This document shows positions 34,574 to 44,796 of a stretch of 64,000 nt of DNA, piece by piece (position 1 is the first letter of the stretch; the number at the start of each line of letters is the position of its first letter). The notes under the pieces are model-generated. The model searched no databases and was not told where the DNA came from. It saw only the letters and a list, made by a program, of their open reading frames with translations. The stretch lies in assembly GCA_051530055.1 (NCBI GenBank), contig CM121342.1, forward strand, positions 2,604,001-2,668,000, given 5' to 3'. Origin of the DNA: Neoechinorhynchus agilis. Lineage: Eukaryota; Acanthocephala. Both the position numbers and the translations under genes were made by a program.

Positions 34574-34911
34574 CTTTCAGATATTGGCGGGGAATATTTG
34601 GGTGTTGCAATGAAACTGTGGCGGGGCGACTAACCCCAGGAAGATTGCGCTTTTTCTATCCATAGTGTCTATAGTCCTTATTTAGGAAACGAACAGCATT
34701 TGCAATTTAGATTCTCGGTACTCTCATCTACGGATCAGGTAATTCAATGGAATACGTAGCTTTCGTGACCCAACCTGCTAATGTCGCGTCTCAAGGTATT
34801 GCTGCGTTTTCAAAGCCTCCCTCGATCCCGTACTGATCTCTTCCTTCACGCCTCGTGTAGTTGTAGCTAATAGGCTTGATCTGGATCCCGGAGATTTCAT
34901 CAAGGTCCGCG

Positions 34912-35269
34912 CCGGTGAAATACCACTACCATCATTGTTTCTTTACTTACTCAGTGATTTAAGGTAGGGTTAATTCGCTATTTGCGATATATAATCCTTT
35001 TTTTTAGTGTCGAAGGAGTGTCTGGTCTTAAAACACAGATTGATTTGGAGTTTTACTGGGGCGGTACATCTGTTAAAACCTAACCCAGGTATCCCAATAC
35101 AATCTCAGCGTGGACAGAAACCTTGCATAGAGCGAAAGGGACGAATAAACACAATGAAAGTTTGGCTTGTCGATCCTTTTGAATTTTACGAGTTTTAAGC
35201 AAGAGGTGTCAGAATAATTACCACATGGATAACTGGCTTGTAGCGGCCAAGCGTCCACAGCGGCGTCGT

Positions 35270-35305
<36 letters not shown>

Positions 35306-35547
35306 GGATGCAAAAGTCCCATAGCGTTGGATTGTTCACCCATTAATAGGGAACGTGAGGAGGGTTTAGACCGTCGCGGGACAGATTAGTTTTACCCCAC
35401 TGTTGAGCTGGTTGTTGTAATAACAATCTTGCTAAGTATGAGAGGAACCGCAGGTTTGGACATCAGGTACACGCACTCGGTCGAGAGGCCGATGGTGCGA
35501 AGCTCCCTTCGCAGGATTACGACTCTACCCCTCCAAGTCGTAAACCA
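34912..35547 (+). rRNA. 28S rRNA 3' region, degenerate fragment (copy 2)
   Basis: A2 counterpart of 21885-22520 with the same altered sarcin-ricin loop (AGTATGAGAGGAACC), so the degeneration predates the block duplication. Differences from copy 1 are single bases (for example GTTTTACTGGGG for GTTTGACTGGGG). Confidence 0.85.
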
Positions 35548-35586
35548 AGTTAGGAGCAACAACACCAATGCGCAGTAGGCGGTCTG

Positions 35587-36487
35587 GATTTTTTACAAAT
35601 GCGAGAAAGAGCGACGTTTTCAACGCGGAAATTACGTCTCTTTTCGACGATTTATCCGCTACCGGCGACTATCATCTGCGCTCAGTGTCTACCTATAAAA
35701 TTAATTGACCAGCGTAGTTGGCAGCCGTGTTTAATATCTCGCTGTTCTTGTGCGTTAAATCATTTGCAGACGACTTAATTCTCGGTAAACGTGTCGTAAA
35801 TAGTAGAGTAGCCACCAAACTGCGAACTATTGAGACTTATCGTTTTAACCGGGGGATTTGTGTGCCTAAGACACACCGGCCGATGTACTGTTTGGAGAGT
35901 CCTGTCCTTCTTTTTATATATCGTGAGCCTCCTATCCTTATCAGTCTATTTGAACCGAGCTTCCATTTTTGAGTAGGAATATTCTAAGTAGTTTGACGGA
36001 TGAGGAATGGTGTAAAGTCCTCATGCTGGAGATCGATAACATGGCCGAGATTGAAACCAAGAAAATAAAAGTCAGACATACTAAAAAGCTTCTTAAACCC
36101 ACTGATGGCCATATTTTACATTCCGTCAGATAATAAGAAATATTTGATCAATCACTACCTGAAGAAGTGTTGGAACTATTGCCATTTAGTCCTGAGTTTA
36201 TTCTGACCACAAGAGTTAGAGCCTGCAGTTCAGGGTACTCAGATTCGTGCGCGGAGGGGACGATGGAGGCCATAATGATACAAAAACCGATACGTTTGTG
36301 GGCAACAAAGCGGGTTACACACTCAATCTACGGATACCAACGGATAGACGAAATTGAGTGCTTCTCGAGTGCATGTTAGATAGACTGAAGAAAGCCTACG
36401 CGAAGGCCGAAAATTATCAAATGAATTATCATAATTCGCTATAAAAAGTAAATGATGAGCTGAGACTTATGACGTAAGCAAAGTTTA
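35587..36487 (+). mobile_element. Penelope-like element remnant (copy 2)
   Basis: A2 counterpart of 22560-23460, with the same RHTKKLLKPTDGH and EEVLELLPFSPEFI landmarks. Broken before duplication. Confidence 0.7.
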
Positions 36488-37069
36488 TTTGTTGAATGGC
36501 TATGATTAGTACAAAGCTATGAAGGTCATGTTGGTTACATCATGAAAAGCTCTCTGAACTAGCAGAGAAGCTTGGGGGAGTAATTATGACTTAAGCGCAA
36601 TCGGGCAAAATGAGTTTTATCGACACGTTTTTTCGAAAACTGATCCAAAATGTCGAGTCTTGTGACGTAAGCAACATCCACATTAAGTTGATAAAATAAC
36701 TTATATGGAGGGACTCAAAGTTTCGGGGGTCGCTCACGGTCAAAGAACCATAATGATCGTCCCATTATTGTTTTCAGTGAGCGATATAAAATTGGTGAGA
36801 CAGCCAGGAGGTGTCTAGAACGTGTAATAAAACATTTGATTCTGTTAGAAGTACTATTCAAGAAAGATTTGATAAAATAACTTAATCGCATAATCAAATG
36901 GACGAAATAAACACCTAAGTCTTACTCCGAATGAATGAAAAGGCTGATGATTAAATCTTGTTGTTGTAAATGATTGTGATAACGAGCTGCGGTTACTGGC
37001 CGTTAGCCGGGTCATCACCTCTGATGGATGGTACATCAAAGTTACTGTTGGTTGTTGTTTGCAATTGAG

Positions 37070-37305
37070 CACACATGTTGAGACCGAACGATTTTGAACT
37101 ATTCCTGAGTCGGATGAAGCCGGAGGAAACTCTGGTGGATGCCCGTAGCGCTTTTGAAGTGCAAATCAATCGTCTGATTTGGTTAAAGGGGCGAAAGACT
37201 AATCGAACGATATAGTAGCTGGTTCCCCTCGAAGTTTCCCTCAGGAAAGCTTGTTTGTACAAAACTGTTTTATCTGGTAAAGCGAATGATTAGAGACTTT
37301 CAACA
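37070..37305 (+). rRNA. 28S rRNA internal (domain II) fragment
   Basis: Matches the central 28S region: GAACTATTCCTGAGTCGGAT (37097), GGAGGAAACTCTGGTGGATG (37123), CCCGTAGCG, GTGCAAATC, GGGGCGAAAGACTAATCGAA (37188), TAGTAGCTGGTTCCC, GAAGTTTCCCTCAGGA (37230) and ACTGTTTTATCTGGTAAAGC (37264). It lacks neighbouring rDNA on both sides and has small changes, so it is an isolated rRNA pseudogene fragment. It starts about 200 bp past the right edge of A2 and comes from a different part of 28S than the copy in A1/A2. Confidence 0.85.
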
Positions 37306-38593
37306 TTTAGACTTCTTTTAAGCTACCGCTAAGCATGTAACTGAACAAAATTCCTAATTTTCTAAACTTCATGGACGTTATTGCAAAAGGAAAATCTATC
37401 CTTGAAAAATTTAAAAACCCTTGAAATTTCTACTAGGCCCTTAATTTAGCCGTAAGTGGCTGCTTCGTTATTTATCCGAAAAGCGAACCGCGCGAAACGA
37501 TAAACGAGCGAGTACTTTCATTGTTCAACATAAACAAAAATAATTGTCGATTTGGCTTTCGGTATTATCAAGGAGATTGTGATAACTGCCTAAATCGGTA
37601 CAAAATTACTTTTTAGGTGATTTAAAGGCAGCGTCAGAATTATCGGCTTTGTCGGGTATTTAAATAATATTTCTCAACTGTTACATGCCCTACGTTTTGA
37701 TGATCATTCAGCGCTTTGAGAAACCGTACGCCTAAGAATAGGTTTCTCCATACATGCGAAAATTTTAATATCCCTTTAAAAGCTTTACAAAATTCGACAA
37801 CATTGATTTGATCCTGAAATCTTATTAGAAATTTTGCTCTTAGACTCCGGAAAACTGTTTTCGGACGCTTCCAATGCAGCCGTAGAATATTTTAAATCAA
37901 TGAAAACAAAATCGAACACGTAATTAAGTTTAAATAACAAAATCTAAGAAAATGTTGACGCCTCATTGAAATTTCTCAAAAAGACAAAGATCCGGAAAAT
38001 GAGCTGCTTTTATAAATGCAGCCTTACGTTTATAAAACCTTACATTGAAAAAATATTGCATTTTAATCTCGGACGAAGTGAGCACAAAAAGCCGCGCAAA
38101 TATATTAGTAGCTATATCAAATTAAGCGCAACTTCATTGCGAATGGCTCACCAAAAGACCAAAAAGATCAATCAGATTTCAATCGCCAGGACTATAAAAT
38201 ATACGTCGACGGAGCAGATAAATTGAAAAGGAAATTCAACAGGGAAATAAGATCGAACCGAGCTAAAAACGAAGTTCCAAAAAGCAAAATCTAAGAAAGA
38301 GGTCTATTTGGAATAATGAATCTAAAATATTGACAACTGATGATTAACATCAGACCATAGAATTAGTAGTACTCGCCACGGTTTTGATTTTGTTTATGAA
38401 CCTAATTTTCAGGTTCATCAAAAAATTCGAGCAGTTTCGCAACTCCTTTCAAATATTTATTGCTATTCCTATTGATAGTATACTAAAATGATTTGTAATT
38501 TGTATAGCCGTATATTTGTTATTAGAACTAAAGGATTTCGGTTGATTTGACATCGTTCTTATTCGATAAAGGAGTGCAGATTATAACTATCGA
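37306..38593. other. Spacer with one weak basic frame
   Basis: AT-rich. A plus-strand frame at 37966-38226 is Lys/Ile/Ser-rich with no domain. It resembles the Lys-rich gene that follows in composition only and could be an upstream exon of it. Confidence 0.35.
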
Positions 38594-40426
38594 ATGAAAC
38601 TAACCTCCAACTCATCACTAACCATGATCAAAAAATTTGCCGAGACAAAGAAATCGAAAACCGATAATCTATATTCCGAAATCTCAGATACTGAAGGTAA
38701 AGCCAACAAAATATCTTCAGCACAAAACGACAAAAACGAAATGACTGATCAGCAGCGAAAGGACTATGATCGCAACAAATTGGAAATCGAGGTTCGAAAT
38801 AAAAATGTTCCACTCAAAGAAGACGATCGAAAGAAGACGACAGTTGCAGACGAGACTGTAAAAATCACCGCAGAAGATATTCGACTGAAGAGAAAGCAGC
38901 AAATTCTTGATGACTTTAGAAAAGACTACGAAGAGTATGAAGAATTTTCAAAGCTGTTTAATAAGATAAAGAAACTTGAAAGGATTGTCAAGGAGGATTT
39001 AAAGGATTCAGAAGCTTTTCCCAAACTTTTAACGAATTTCTCGCCTAATTTGCTTAGTACAAGCGACCATGCAAGCTTAACAGAATGTACGGCTTTTAGT
39101 CGAAACGATATCGAAGAACGAATTGAGCATCGAAAGTCGCCTGAAGATCGCTGTGGTAATGGCGCTCGAAAAACCGAAGTAAAATTCTCCAAATATTTGG
39201 ATGGGAATCGCTCACAAAAGAAAAAGAACCAAGTGATTGATCTCGAGCCACAGAGCACTAAGGAATACGTCGAAAGAGGAGAGAAATTAAAGGAAAGCCG
39301 AAAAATGGAAACTATGTCGAACATGAAAACACAGACCGAGAAGGCAAAATCTAAGAAAATTGCTGAGGTTTTAAAGAATTTAACTAAAATCCAAGATGCG
39401 AGATTTAAGGACGTTCCAAGGGAGTATTCAACGGTTTCTCAACATGGCGGTGCTCAAAACGAGGAAAGAGCATTATCAAAATTATCGAAGGAATACCTTG
39501 TATATCTCTCAAAAAAGGAGAAAAGCGAAATGACCGATCAAGAGCGCAGTGATTATTACCAATTCAAACGAGAGCACAAGGCTCGTAAGGAAAAGAAGCG
39601 ACTTTTGATGGAAACGACGTTGAAGTTGAGAAGCGCGGCCGAAAAGGTTGAAAAATTTAATGGAAAACGCAATCGGGAAGCGGAACCGAATATTAAAATG
39701 CAATCCAAACGAACAAAACTGCATAAAGACAAAAACGAGATGACTGATCAGGAGCACAGGGTCTTTAATTATTACAAAAGGAAACTCACTGATCGCAATA
39801 AAGATGTTCCACTCAAACAAGTCGATCAGAAGAAGATGAAAGTTGAAAAAGTGACCGAGACTTCAAGAATTTCAGCGGAAGATCTTCGACGGAAGAGAAG
39901 ACAACGAATTCTTGATGACTTCAGAAAAGACGACGAAGTGTATGAAGAATTTTCTAAGGTTTTTGAGCAGATAAAGAAAATACCAAGGACTACCAAGGAG
40001 AAGTTAAAGAATCAACCCACTTTACCCGAAACTGCAACGGAGTTATCGCAAAATCCGCTTAGTACAAACGACCCTGCAACCTTAACGGAATGCGCAGCGT
40101 TTAGCCGGAACGATATTGGCGCTCCATACAAATGCATTTATCCGTTTCTTGGTTTGTTCCGTCCAATACCGAACGTTTTGTATGGGGGATACGAAAGCTT
40201 TGATGATTTTTTAAAGGACTTCGGTACTGATATGAGGTTCAAAGGAAGATTGCGAAGGCAACTTGGCACTCGATATCGGACTGAGGAAATCGATGCTTAC
40301 TTCGAGCAGATAAGAATTGAAAGTGAGCTACGAGAAGGTTGGACGTATAGACCATCAACGGTGGGAGTCCCTTTTGGATGCAAAAAGCAGTCATCAAGAA
40401 CAGCGGCATTATGGAAAAAGGATTAA
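38594..40426 (+). CDS. Highly charged coiled-coil-like protein with internal duplication (610 aa)
   Basis: Single open frame, Lys/Glu/Arg-rich. A ~130-residue module occurs twice, near residues 46-172 and 377-507: KNEMTDQ..., R-NK-VPLK, a KITAEDIRLKRKQQILDDFR-type helix, YEEFSKLF-NKIKK, NPLSTSDHASLTECTAFSRN. A third partial KSEMTDQERSDYYQFKRE lies near residue 316. The last ~100 residues differ: aromatic and compact (YPFLGLFRPIPNVLYGGYES, RRQLGTRYRTEEIDAYFEQI), so they may form a folded domain. No signal peptide or membrane segment. Family not recognised. The length of the frame and the conserved module make a real gene likely; an intracellular role is a guess. Confidence 0.6.
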   Translation: MKLTSNSSLTMIKKFAETKKSKTDNLYSEISDTEGKANKISSAQNDKNEMTDQQRKDYDRNKLEIEVRNKNVPLKEDDRKKTTVADETVKITAEDIRLKRKQQILDDFRKDYEEYEEFSKLFNKIKKLERIVKEDLKDSEAFPKLLTNFSPNLLSTSDHASLTECTAFSRNDIEERIEHRKSPEDRCGNGARKTEVKFSKYLDGNRSQKKKNQVIDLEPQSTKEYVERGEKLKESRKMETMSNMKTQTEKAKSKKIAEVLKNLTKIQDARFKDVPREYSTVSQHGGAQNEERALSKLSKEYLVYLSKKEKSEMTDQERSDYYQFKREHKARKEKKRLLMETTLKLRSAAEKVEKFNGKRNREAEPNIKMQSKRTKLHKDKNEMTDQEHRVFNYYKRKLTDRNKDVPLKQVDQKKMKVEKVTETSRISAEDLRRKRRQRILDDFRKDDEVYEEFSKVFEQIKKIPRTTKEKLKNQPTLPETATELSQNPLSTNDPATLTECAAFSRNDIGAPYKCIYPFLGLFRPIPNVLYGGYESFDDFLKDFGTDMRFKGRLRRQLGTRYRTEEIDAYFEQIRIESELREGWTYRPSTVGVPFGCKKQSSRTAALWKKD

Positions 40427-40436
40427 ACGGCATATT

Positions 40437-41000
40437 AACCTCAATTTTGTTTCTAAAGAGAAGTTTGCTTTCGAATTAAAACATAATAATTCGTGGCTGT
40501 ATTTGTCCATTAAGGAAAACCTTAGCAATGAATTTAGTAATTGTTTGGTTAGACTCCCAAAATTTTGTTTTCTGAACAGAATGTTGTTTCGAAATTAAAA
40601 GATCCAACATCGTGGCGAAATGTGAAAAATTAGGTTAACGCCATGACAGTAATTTTATCATCTTTTGGCTTAAATTCCTCTGAATTATGTTTCCAAAGGG
40701 AATGTTGTTTCATAATTCAAACATCCTAAATCGTGGCGTTATTTGTCAACTAAAGGAAATTCTCAGCATCTATTTTGTGATCTTTTGGCTTAGATTCGCT
40801 TTGACGTTGTTTCTTATAAGAAAGATGTTGCAAAATTCAAATATTATAATTCGTGACGTTATTTGTAAAATTAGGGTAAAGCATTAAGTTTATGATATTT
40901 TGGGCTTGAATTCGGCTTTATTTTGTTTCGTACGAGAAAACTATTTCGGAATTAAAAGATCCTAAATCATGGCATTATTAGTAGATTTACGGAAATTAAT
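40437..41000 (+). repeat. Diverged tandem repeat, ~120-bp unit, about 4.5 copies
   Basis: The string TCGTGGCGTTATTTGT (with changes) returns near 40490, 40611, 40732, 40854 and 40969. Between are ATCTTTTGGCTTA, TTTTGTTTC and GTTGTTTCGAAATTAAAA blocks in fixed order. Old, non-coding tandem array just after the 610-residue gene. Confidence 0.65.
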
Positions 41001-41079
41001 GTTTTGATATAAATCATCAATGATGTTTGTCTAAAAATTTAAAAACGCGTAAATTGGGAGCAATGAAAGCTATTTAAAA

Positions 41080-41375
41080 TCCCGGTATTTTCAGTGCAAT
41101 ATTGTCCATATTTTACGTAAAGAATAGACGTGATATGAAGAATTTTGGATGCAATTCACAAGAGGAATCTGGTATAAGTTTGAGAACATCAACCTCGTGA
41201 TACGTTGATACTATTGGAAATTGTATTTGTCAATCTATTGTGCGAATATTGTGATTGACTAAGGATACAATTATCTTCTATAAAGTTACAATTTGATGAC
41301 TCATTTTAAGAGAAAATTAATATCTTAATAAAACAATCAAGATAGAAAAATTCGCAACAAGTTCAAAATGCTATA
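41080..41375 (+). pseudogene. Duplicated trehalase 3' end (last codons plus 3' UTR)
   Basis: Matches 27792-28085: the codons for the membrane helix and cytosolic tail (FSAILSIFYVK, then the NSQEESGISLRTS end), the UTR string GATTGACTAAGGATACAATT and the AATAAA. It has only the tail of the gene and no catalytic part, so it is a partial duplicate. The ribozyme-like repeat that follows trehalase was copied with it (H5). Confidence 0.85.
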
Positions 41376-41383
41376 TATTATTA

Positions 41384-41485
41384 GAATTATTGTTTAGGTC
41401 GTCACCAAACTATGATGGAACCGACGAGGTTCTAAACATTTTTAATAAAAAATCATTTACCGGGTGAATACCTGAACAATAATCC
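41384..41485 (+). ncRNA. Hammerhead-like repeat H5 (degenerate)
   Basis: 5' arm GAATTATTGTTTAGG...GTCACC and 3' arm GGTGAATACCTGAACAATAA pair over about 20 bp as a stem I. The core has decayed (CTATGATGG, then GAACC/GGTTC, then TAAACAT). It shows the long stem I clearly but is unlikely to be active. Confidence 0.45.
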
Positions 41486-41495
41486 TAAGTTCAAA

Positions 41496-41929
41496 TTATT
41501 TGCAAATCTTCAAGTCTTTGAAAGCATGTAAATGAGAGCTTGAAAATCCAGCAATATTCGAGGTTACTCATTTTCATTTCTGCTGGGGCTTTTGTTCAAG
41601 AATGTCAAGGCTTCAGTGAAATGTAGATTCGATTGTTGCTGATAATAAAACAGCAGCAAATGTTGATAATCATTGGATTAAGATATATGGTTGACAATAC
41701 CGTCATAACAGCGTGCACTACAATACTTTATGGACTTTTCATACGGCATGGAATGTTGTAAAAATTGTGGTGGTAGGATTGAGGTGCGTTTTGGTTATTT
41801 GATGAAAATCTTATAAAGGCATTCGGTGAGATGAGGAAAATCGAATTGTGTACTGGCACAGCACAGTCGTTAGAGGGGAAGGAAATGCAGAATGCAAGGC
41901 CTGGAAAAGAAGTTGAGCGATACGAAGAA
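41496..41929. other. Spacer
   Basis: No gene or repeat recognised. Confidence 0.4.
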
Positions 41930-42737
41930 TATTGTGGCGGTGGTGTGCATATGAATCGAAAGGCTCTGTAGCAGGGGATTCAGATATTCCAGTAATAAAA
42001 ATGTTGCGATTTATGTTTTCGAGGGAGGAATGTATGACACGATGGATCGAAATATGATCGGCAATGAATGATCAACGGGGAAAAAGGGGTAGAACGACAG
42101 AAATGAATCGTATGGTTGATTGCGATGGTATTGAGGTAAACTTCATTTCCCTACAATACCTTGCTACTCCTTTTTCTCTTCTTCCTACTCGTTCAGATGT
42201 TTATTCGACCTTTTGCTCAATCTTACATTTCTTAGTAGTTGAGGGAGGTGAATCACTTTCGCTTTTCCTATCGTTACATTTTGTCAGTCTTAATATCATA
42301 CTCTAATCCATGCTCCATATCCTCTAAGGGTTTTACCAATTCCCTAATAATTTTCGAAATATTTGCAGTCTTTTGAACACCACTCGTTTCCAACAAGTCA
42401 CCAAATCCGCATTCTCCTTCGTGGCCGCTTCGCGGATGCTTTTTCTGCCTCTTTGAGCCATTAGCTTTTTCCCTTTGCATTTCTTGACTTCGATAAACTG
42501 TTCATTTTTAAGAGTTTCCATTTCGCACTGAATAGCTTTCGATAATATATTCTTAACTGTGCTCATCGCTTCAATTAATGAGTCCTTTAGAGTTTCAGTA
42601 ACTCGTTCAAAGCACTTCTTTAGTACGACATCAATAAAAGCAGAATAGTTAGTCAAGTGCCGCTCACTATTCATGGATTTGTTTGTAGTAAGTTCAGGGT
42701 AGACGACGTAACAATCTATTGTAAAGAAATTAATCAT
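41930..42737 (-). pseudogene. Unknown gene family K, copy K1
   Basis: The minus strand gives an N-terminal helix-rich part IDVVLKKCFERVTETLKDSL, AMSTVKNILSKAIQCEMETL and EVKKCKGKK. In another frame follow GDLLETSGVQKTANISKIIR and ELVKPLEDME. The same blocks occur in K2 (47.0-48.0 kb), so the frame change marks a broken or differently spliced copy. The 3' portion (41930-42130) aligns at DNA level with 47190-47390. No known family; the N-terminal part looks like a helical bundle or coiled coil. Confidence 0.5.
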
Positions 42738-42787
42738 TATTGTTTAAATTTCAATTAGCGATATTCACTCAAAAATAGATTTATATT

Positions 42788-42821
42788 GAAAATTTTCGGC
42801 CTTTTCGTTGGCCTTCTTCAG
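42788..42821 (-). ncRNA. Hammerhead-like motif H6 (left palindrome arm)
   Basis: The minus strand reads CTGAAGA, stem II GGCC/GGCC with loop AACGAAAA, then GAA, palindromic AATT and U. Identical to H7. Confidence 0.6.
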
Positions 42822-42876
42822 TCAGATTGTTTGCAAGTTTTTTCAACTGTGAATAAAAAACTTGCAAACAATCTAA

Positions 42877-42910
42877 CTGAAGAAGGCCAACGAAAAGGCC
42901 GAAAATTTTC
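42877..42910 (+). ncRNA. Hammerhead-like motif H7 (right palindrome arm)
   Basis: Plus-strand twin of H6 inside the palindrome: CTGAAGA, GGCC/GGCC stem II, GAA-AATT-U. Stem I is weak within one arm. Confidence 0.6.
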
Positions 42911-42947
42911 AATATAAATTTCTGGGTGAATATCGCTAATTGAAATT

Positions 42948-43648
42948 GAAGTAACAATCTATGCAAAAACAGACTGAACGATGCGCTTAAATCGAAATTC
43001 CCACTTTCTTGGAAGAGCTTCCATTTGGACATTTGACCTTGCTTTTGGATCATCGTTGACATTATTTCTTAGGTCATATTGAGGTAAGATAGTTCGAGTA
43101 TAATTTCAAACATCTTCAAGGACGAATCAATGGCAGCTCATAACTAGATTGGTGCTTATGGCCGTTCAAACAATGTGCGGACTAAACACGAAAATCTTTT
43201 ATTCAACGAAGAATTTTTAAGACCGCGGGAATAAACGAAATTGGGATTTTGTGCACTCACAGACAATTCATTATAAAGAAAAGGAAGCATAAATGCTTAT
43301 AGAAATCATAACTATTATCATTGAAATCATAATTCAGGATCAGTAACATATTTCAGAATACAATGAAGGATAAGTCACTGAAACATAAATGTTTGATAAG
43401 TAAATTATTTAATATATATTCCAACGAATGTAATGGAGATGGCCGTAATCGAAATACTGAATATTGACAATACTGCATGATCTTTGGATACTGAGTGCCT
43501 TAAATAGTTGGTTTTAAAAGTAACTATATAATTTGAGCGATAGTTTCTGTGCCATAACAAATGCTGATGAGAAAGATCAGGCAATTTGAGTTGCTGTGGA
43601 AACACGAAATCACCGAAATTATGTTAATCTTCTATCAAGATAAAGAAG
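42948..43648. other. Spacer / possible promoter of the small secreted peptide gene
   Basis: No gene seen. An ATATATT string near 43412-43420 is TATA-like but not positioned convincingly. Confidence 0.35.
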
Positions 43649-43807
43649 ATGAAAGTATTCACTATATTCTGCTCACTTTTTATATTCGCCCCTATAATGC
43701 TCGACGGAATCTGCGCAGACAAAAAGATGCTTGGACGTGAAATGATTGAAAATCGTCTTGGACGAAAAAAGAGATTTGTAAAATCTACGTTTGCTTATTT
43801 GGGATGA
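43649..43807 (+). CDS. Putative secreted peptide precursor (52 aa)
   Basis: Short frame from ATG to TGA. Residues 1-23 (MKVFTIFCSLFIFAPIMLDG...CA) form a typical signal peptide. The remainder is a basic peptide with MIENRLGRKKR, where Gly before a polybasic site would be the pattern for proprotein-convertase cleavage and C-terminal amidation, followed by FVKSTFAYLG. The layout is that of small neuropeptide or hormone precursors. No match to a named peptide family. A gene this short in repeat-rich DNA could arise by chance, but the signal peptide plus cleavage site is unusual. Confidence 0.45.
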   Translation: MKVFTIFCSLFIFAPIMLDGICADKKMLGREMIENRLGRKKRFVKSTFAYLG

Positions 43808-43942
43808 AGCTTGAGAGTTTAACTTTTGTTTTTAATAATATAAAATTTAAGAGTTCTTATTATACAACGCATTCAAGAGAAGGCACAAATGTCGAGCGCA
43901 AAGAAGGAGCTACGGAAATAGTTGTGTCTAACAAGTGGTTGT

Positions 43943-44085
43943 TGATATCCTTTCTTTGACGAGGAATTCCTGAGATCTTTATTGTGCATGGATTTGAAAT
44001 AATGAGGTTTGCGGAGAAAAGCTTAAAACTCCAATTTCTAAATACAATAAAAGGTCCGAAATTGCTCGTCAAAGAAAGGATATCA
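43943..44085. repeat. 21-bp perfect inverted repeat with ~100-bp spacer
   Basis: TGATATCCTTTCTTTGACGA(G) at 43943-43963 is the exact inverse complement of 44065-44085. No coding content between. Similar in scale to the other inverted repeats near ribozyme-like motifs, but no such core was found inside. Confidence 0.7.
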
Positions 44086-44651
44086 GTGCTGCAAACCTAG
44101 GAATTAAAATTTAAACGAACGTTGAAATGTCACATAGTTCTACAATGATGATTCTTGGTCTGAAGGAGAATGAGTAATTTTAAAGCGAAAAAGCAAACTC
44201 TTGACAAGGCAAAAAATCGTTTTGGGACAAAACTTGAAACAAAGTCCAATCTCTGAAGGATTTAGACACAGATATAAGAATGATTATTTTAAAAACGAAC
44301 CCACATATCAGATTACGTAAAGAAAAATTCTTGAAAAGAATACTTTAACTAAAAAAGTCATGAATTTCTTTTTACGTGGTCGCGAATCCTCGATACATAG
44401 CTTGGTAAAATTCCGATTATTTCGTCGACACATCCCTTAGTGCAGCCAATAAACTCCTCCTTCCACCGTTTCATATTTTGGTCAGAGTTAAGTGAACCAT
44501 CGTGCAACTATTTTACGTGCTTTGGAAAGAAATAGGCGATGCTACAAAATTCGCAAAAGTAAAATTTCTCATAAATTGTCGATGAAAAAAAGGTCGTATG
44601 AAAGCCAAAAAAGATTTGTATTCATCGACAGAGAAAATCCTTTGGGATGGT
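44086..44651. other. Spacer
   Basis: No supported gene. The 73-codon plus frame at 44492-44713 runs into the inverted repeat around H8 and shows no domain. Confidence 0.35.
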
Positions 44652-44796
44652 CAAATTGGAGTTCTGGTGATCATAATCGTCCCGGGAAAAAGCTTTCAAA
44701 CGATGACAGATGAAGCTAGGCTTCCTTTTTCGAAAAATATCAATAAGATACGTTTTATCCGGGGTGGATTATGATCGCCAGAACTGGAATGATTTG
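44652..44796 (+). ncRNA. Inverted repeat enclosing hammerhead-like motif H8 (weak)
   Basis: Arms 44652-44683 and 44761-44796 pair inversely with several mismatches (GGAGTTCTGGTGATCATAAT against ATTATGATCGCCAGAACTGG). Between them 44708-44742 reads AGATGA, GAAGC.AGGCTTC, TTTTTCGAAAAATATC, a degenerate relative of the CTGATGA-GGCGAGG-GAAATATTTC motifs. Confidence 0.4.

Larger units (their letters stand above)
28576..36868 (+). repeat. Segmental duplication, copy A2 (8.29 kb)
   Basis: Direct copy of A1, starting about 13.0 kb downstream, with the trehalase gene between the copies. A2 has a 28-bp insertion near 33155, which breaks the second gene differently, a 2-bp loss near 32410 and a 2-bp loss near 34803. 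A 95-bp repeat member lies at about 34050. Confidence 0.95.
42747..42947. repeat. ~200-bp near-perfect palindrome
   Basis: Two ~95-100-bp arms around a short centre (TTTTTTCAACTGTGAATAAAA). Left arm AATTTCAATTAGCGATATTC is matched inversely by GAATATCGCTAATTGAAATT on the right. Each arm carries a hammerhead-like core (H6, H7). Only a few mismatches: C/A beside the core and a small patch near 42773. It looks like two head-to-head element ends. Confidence 0.85.

Noticed and set aside
36993-37262. 89-codon minus frame
   Set aside because: It lies over the 28S domain II fragment; rRNA-like sequence explains it.
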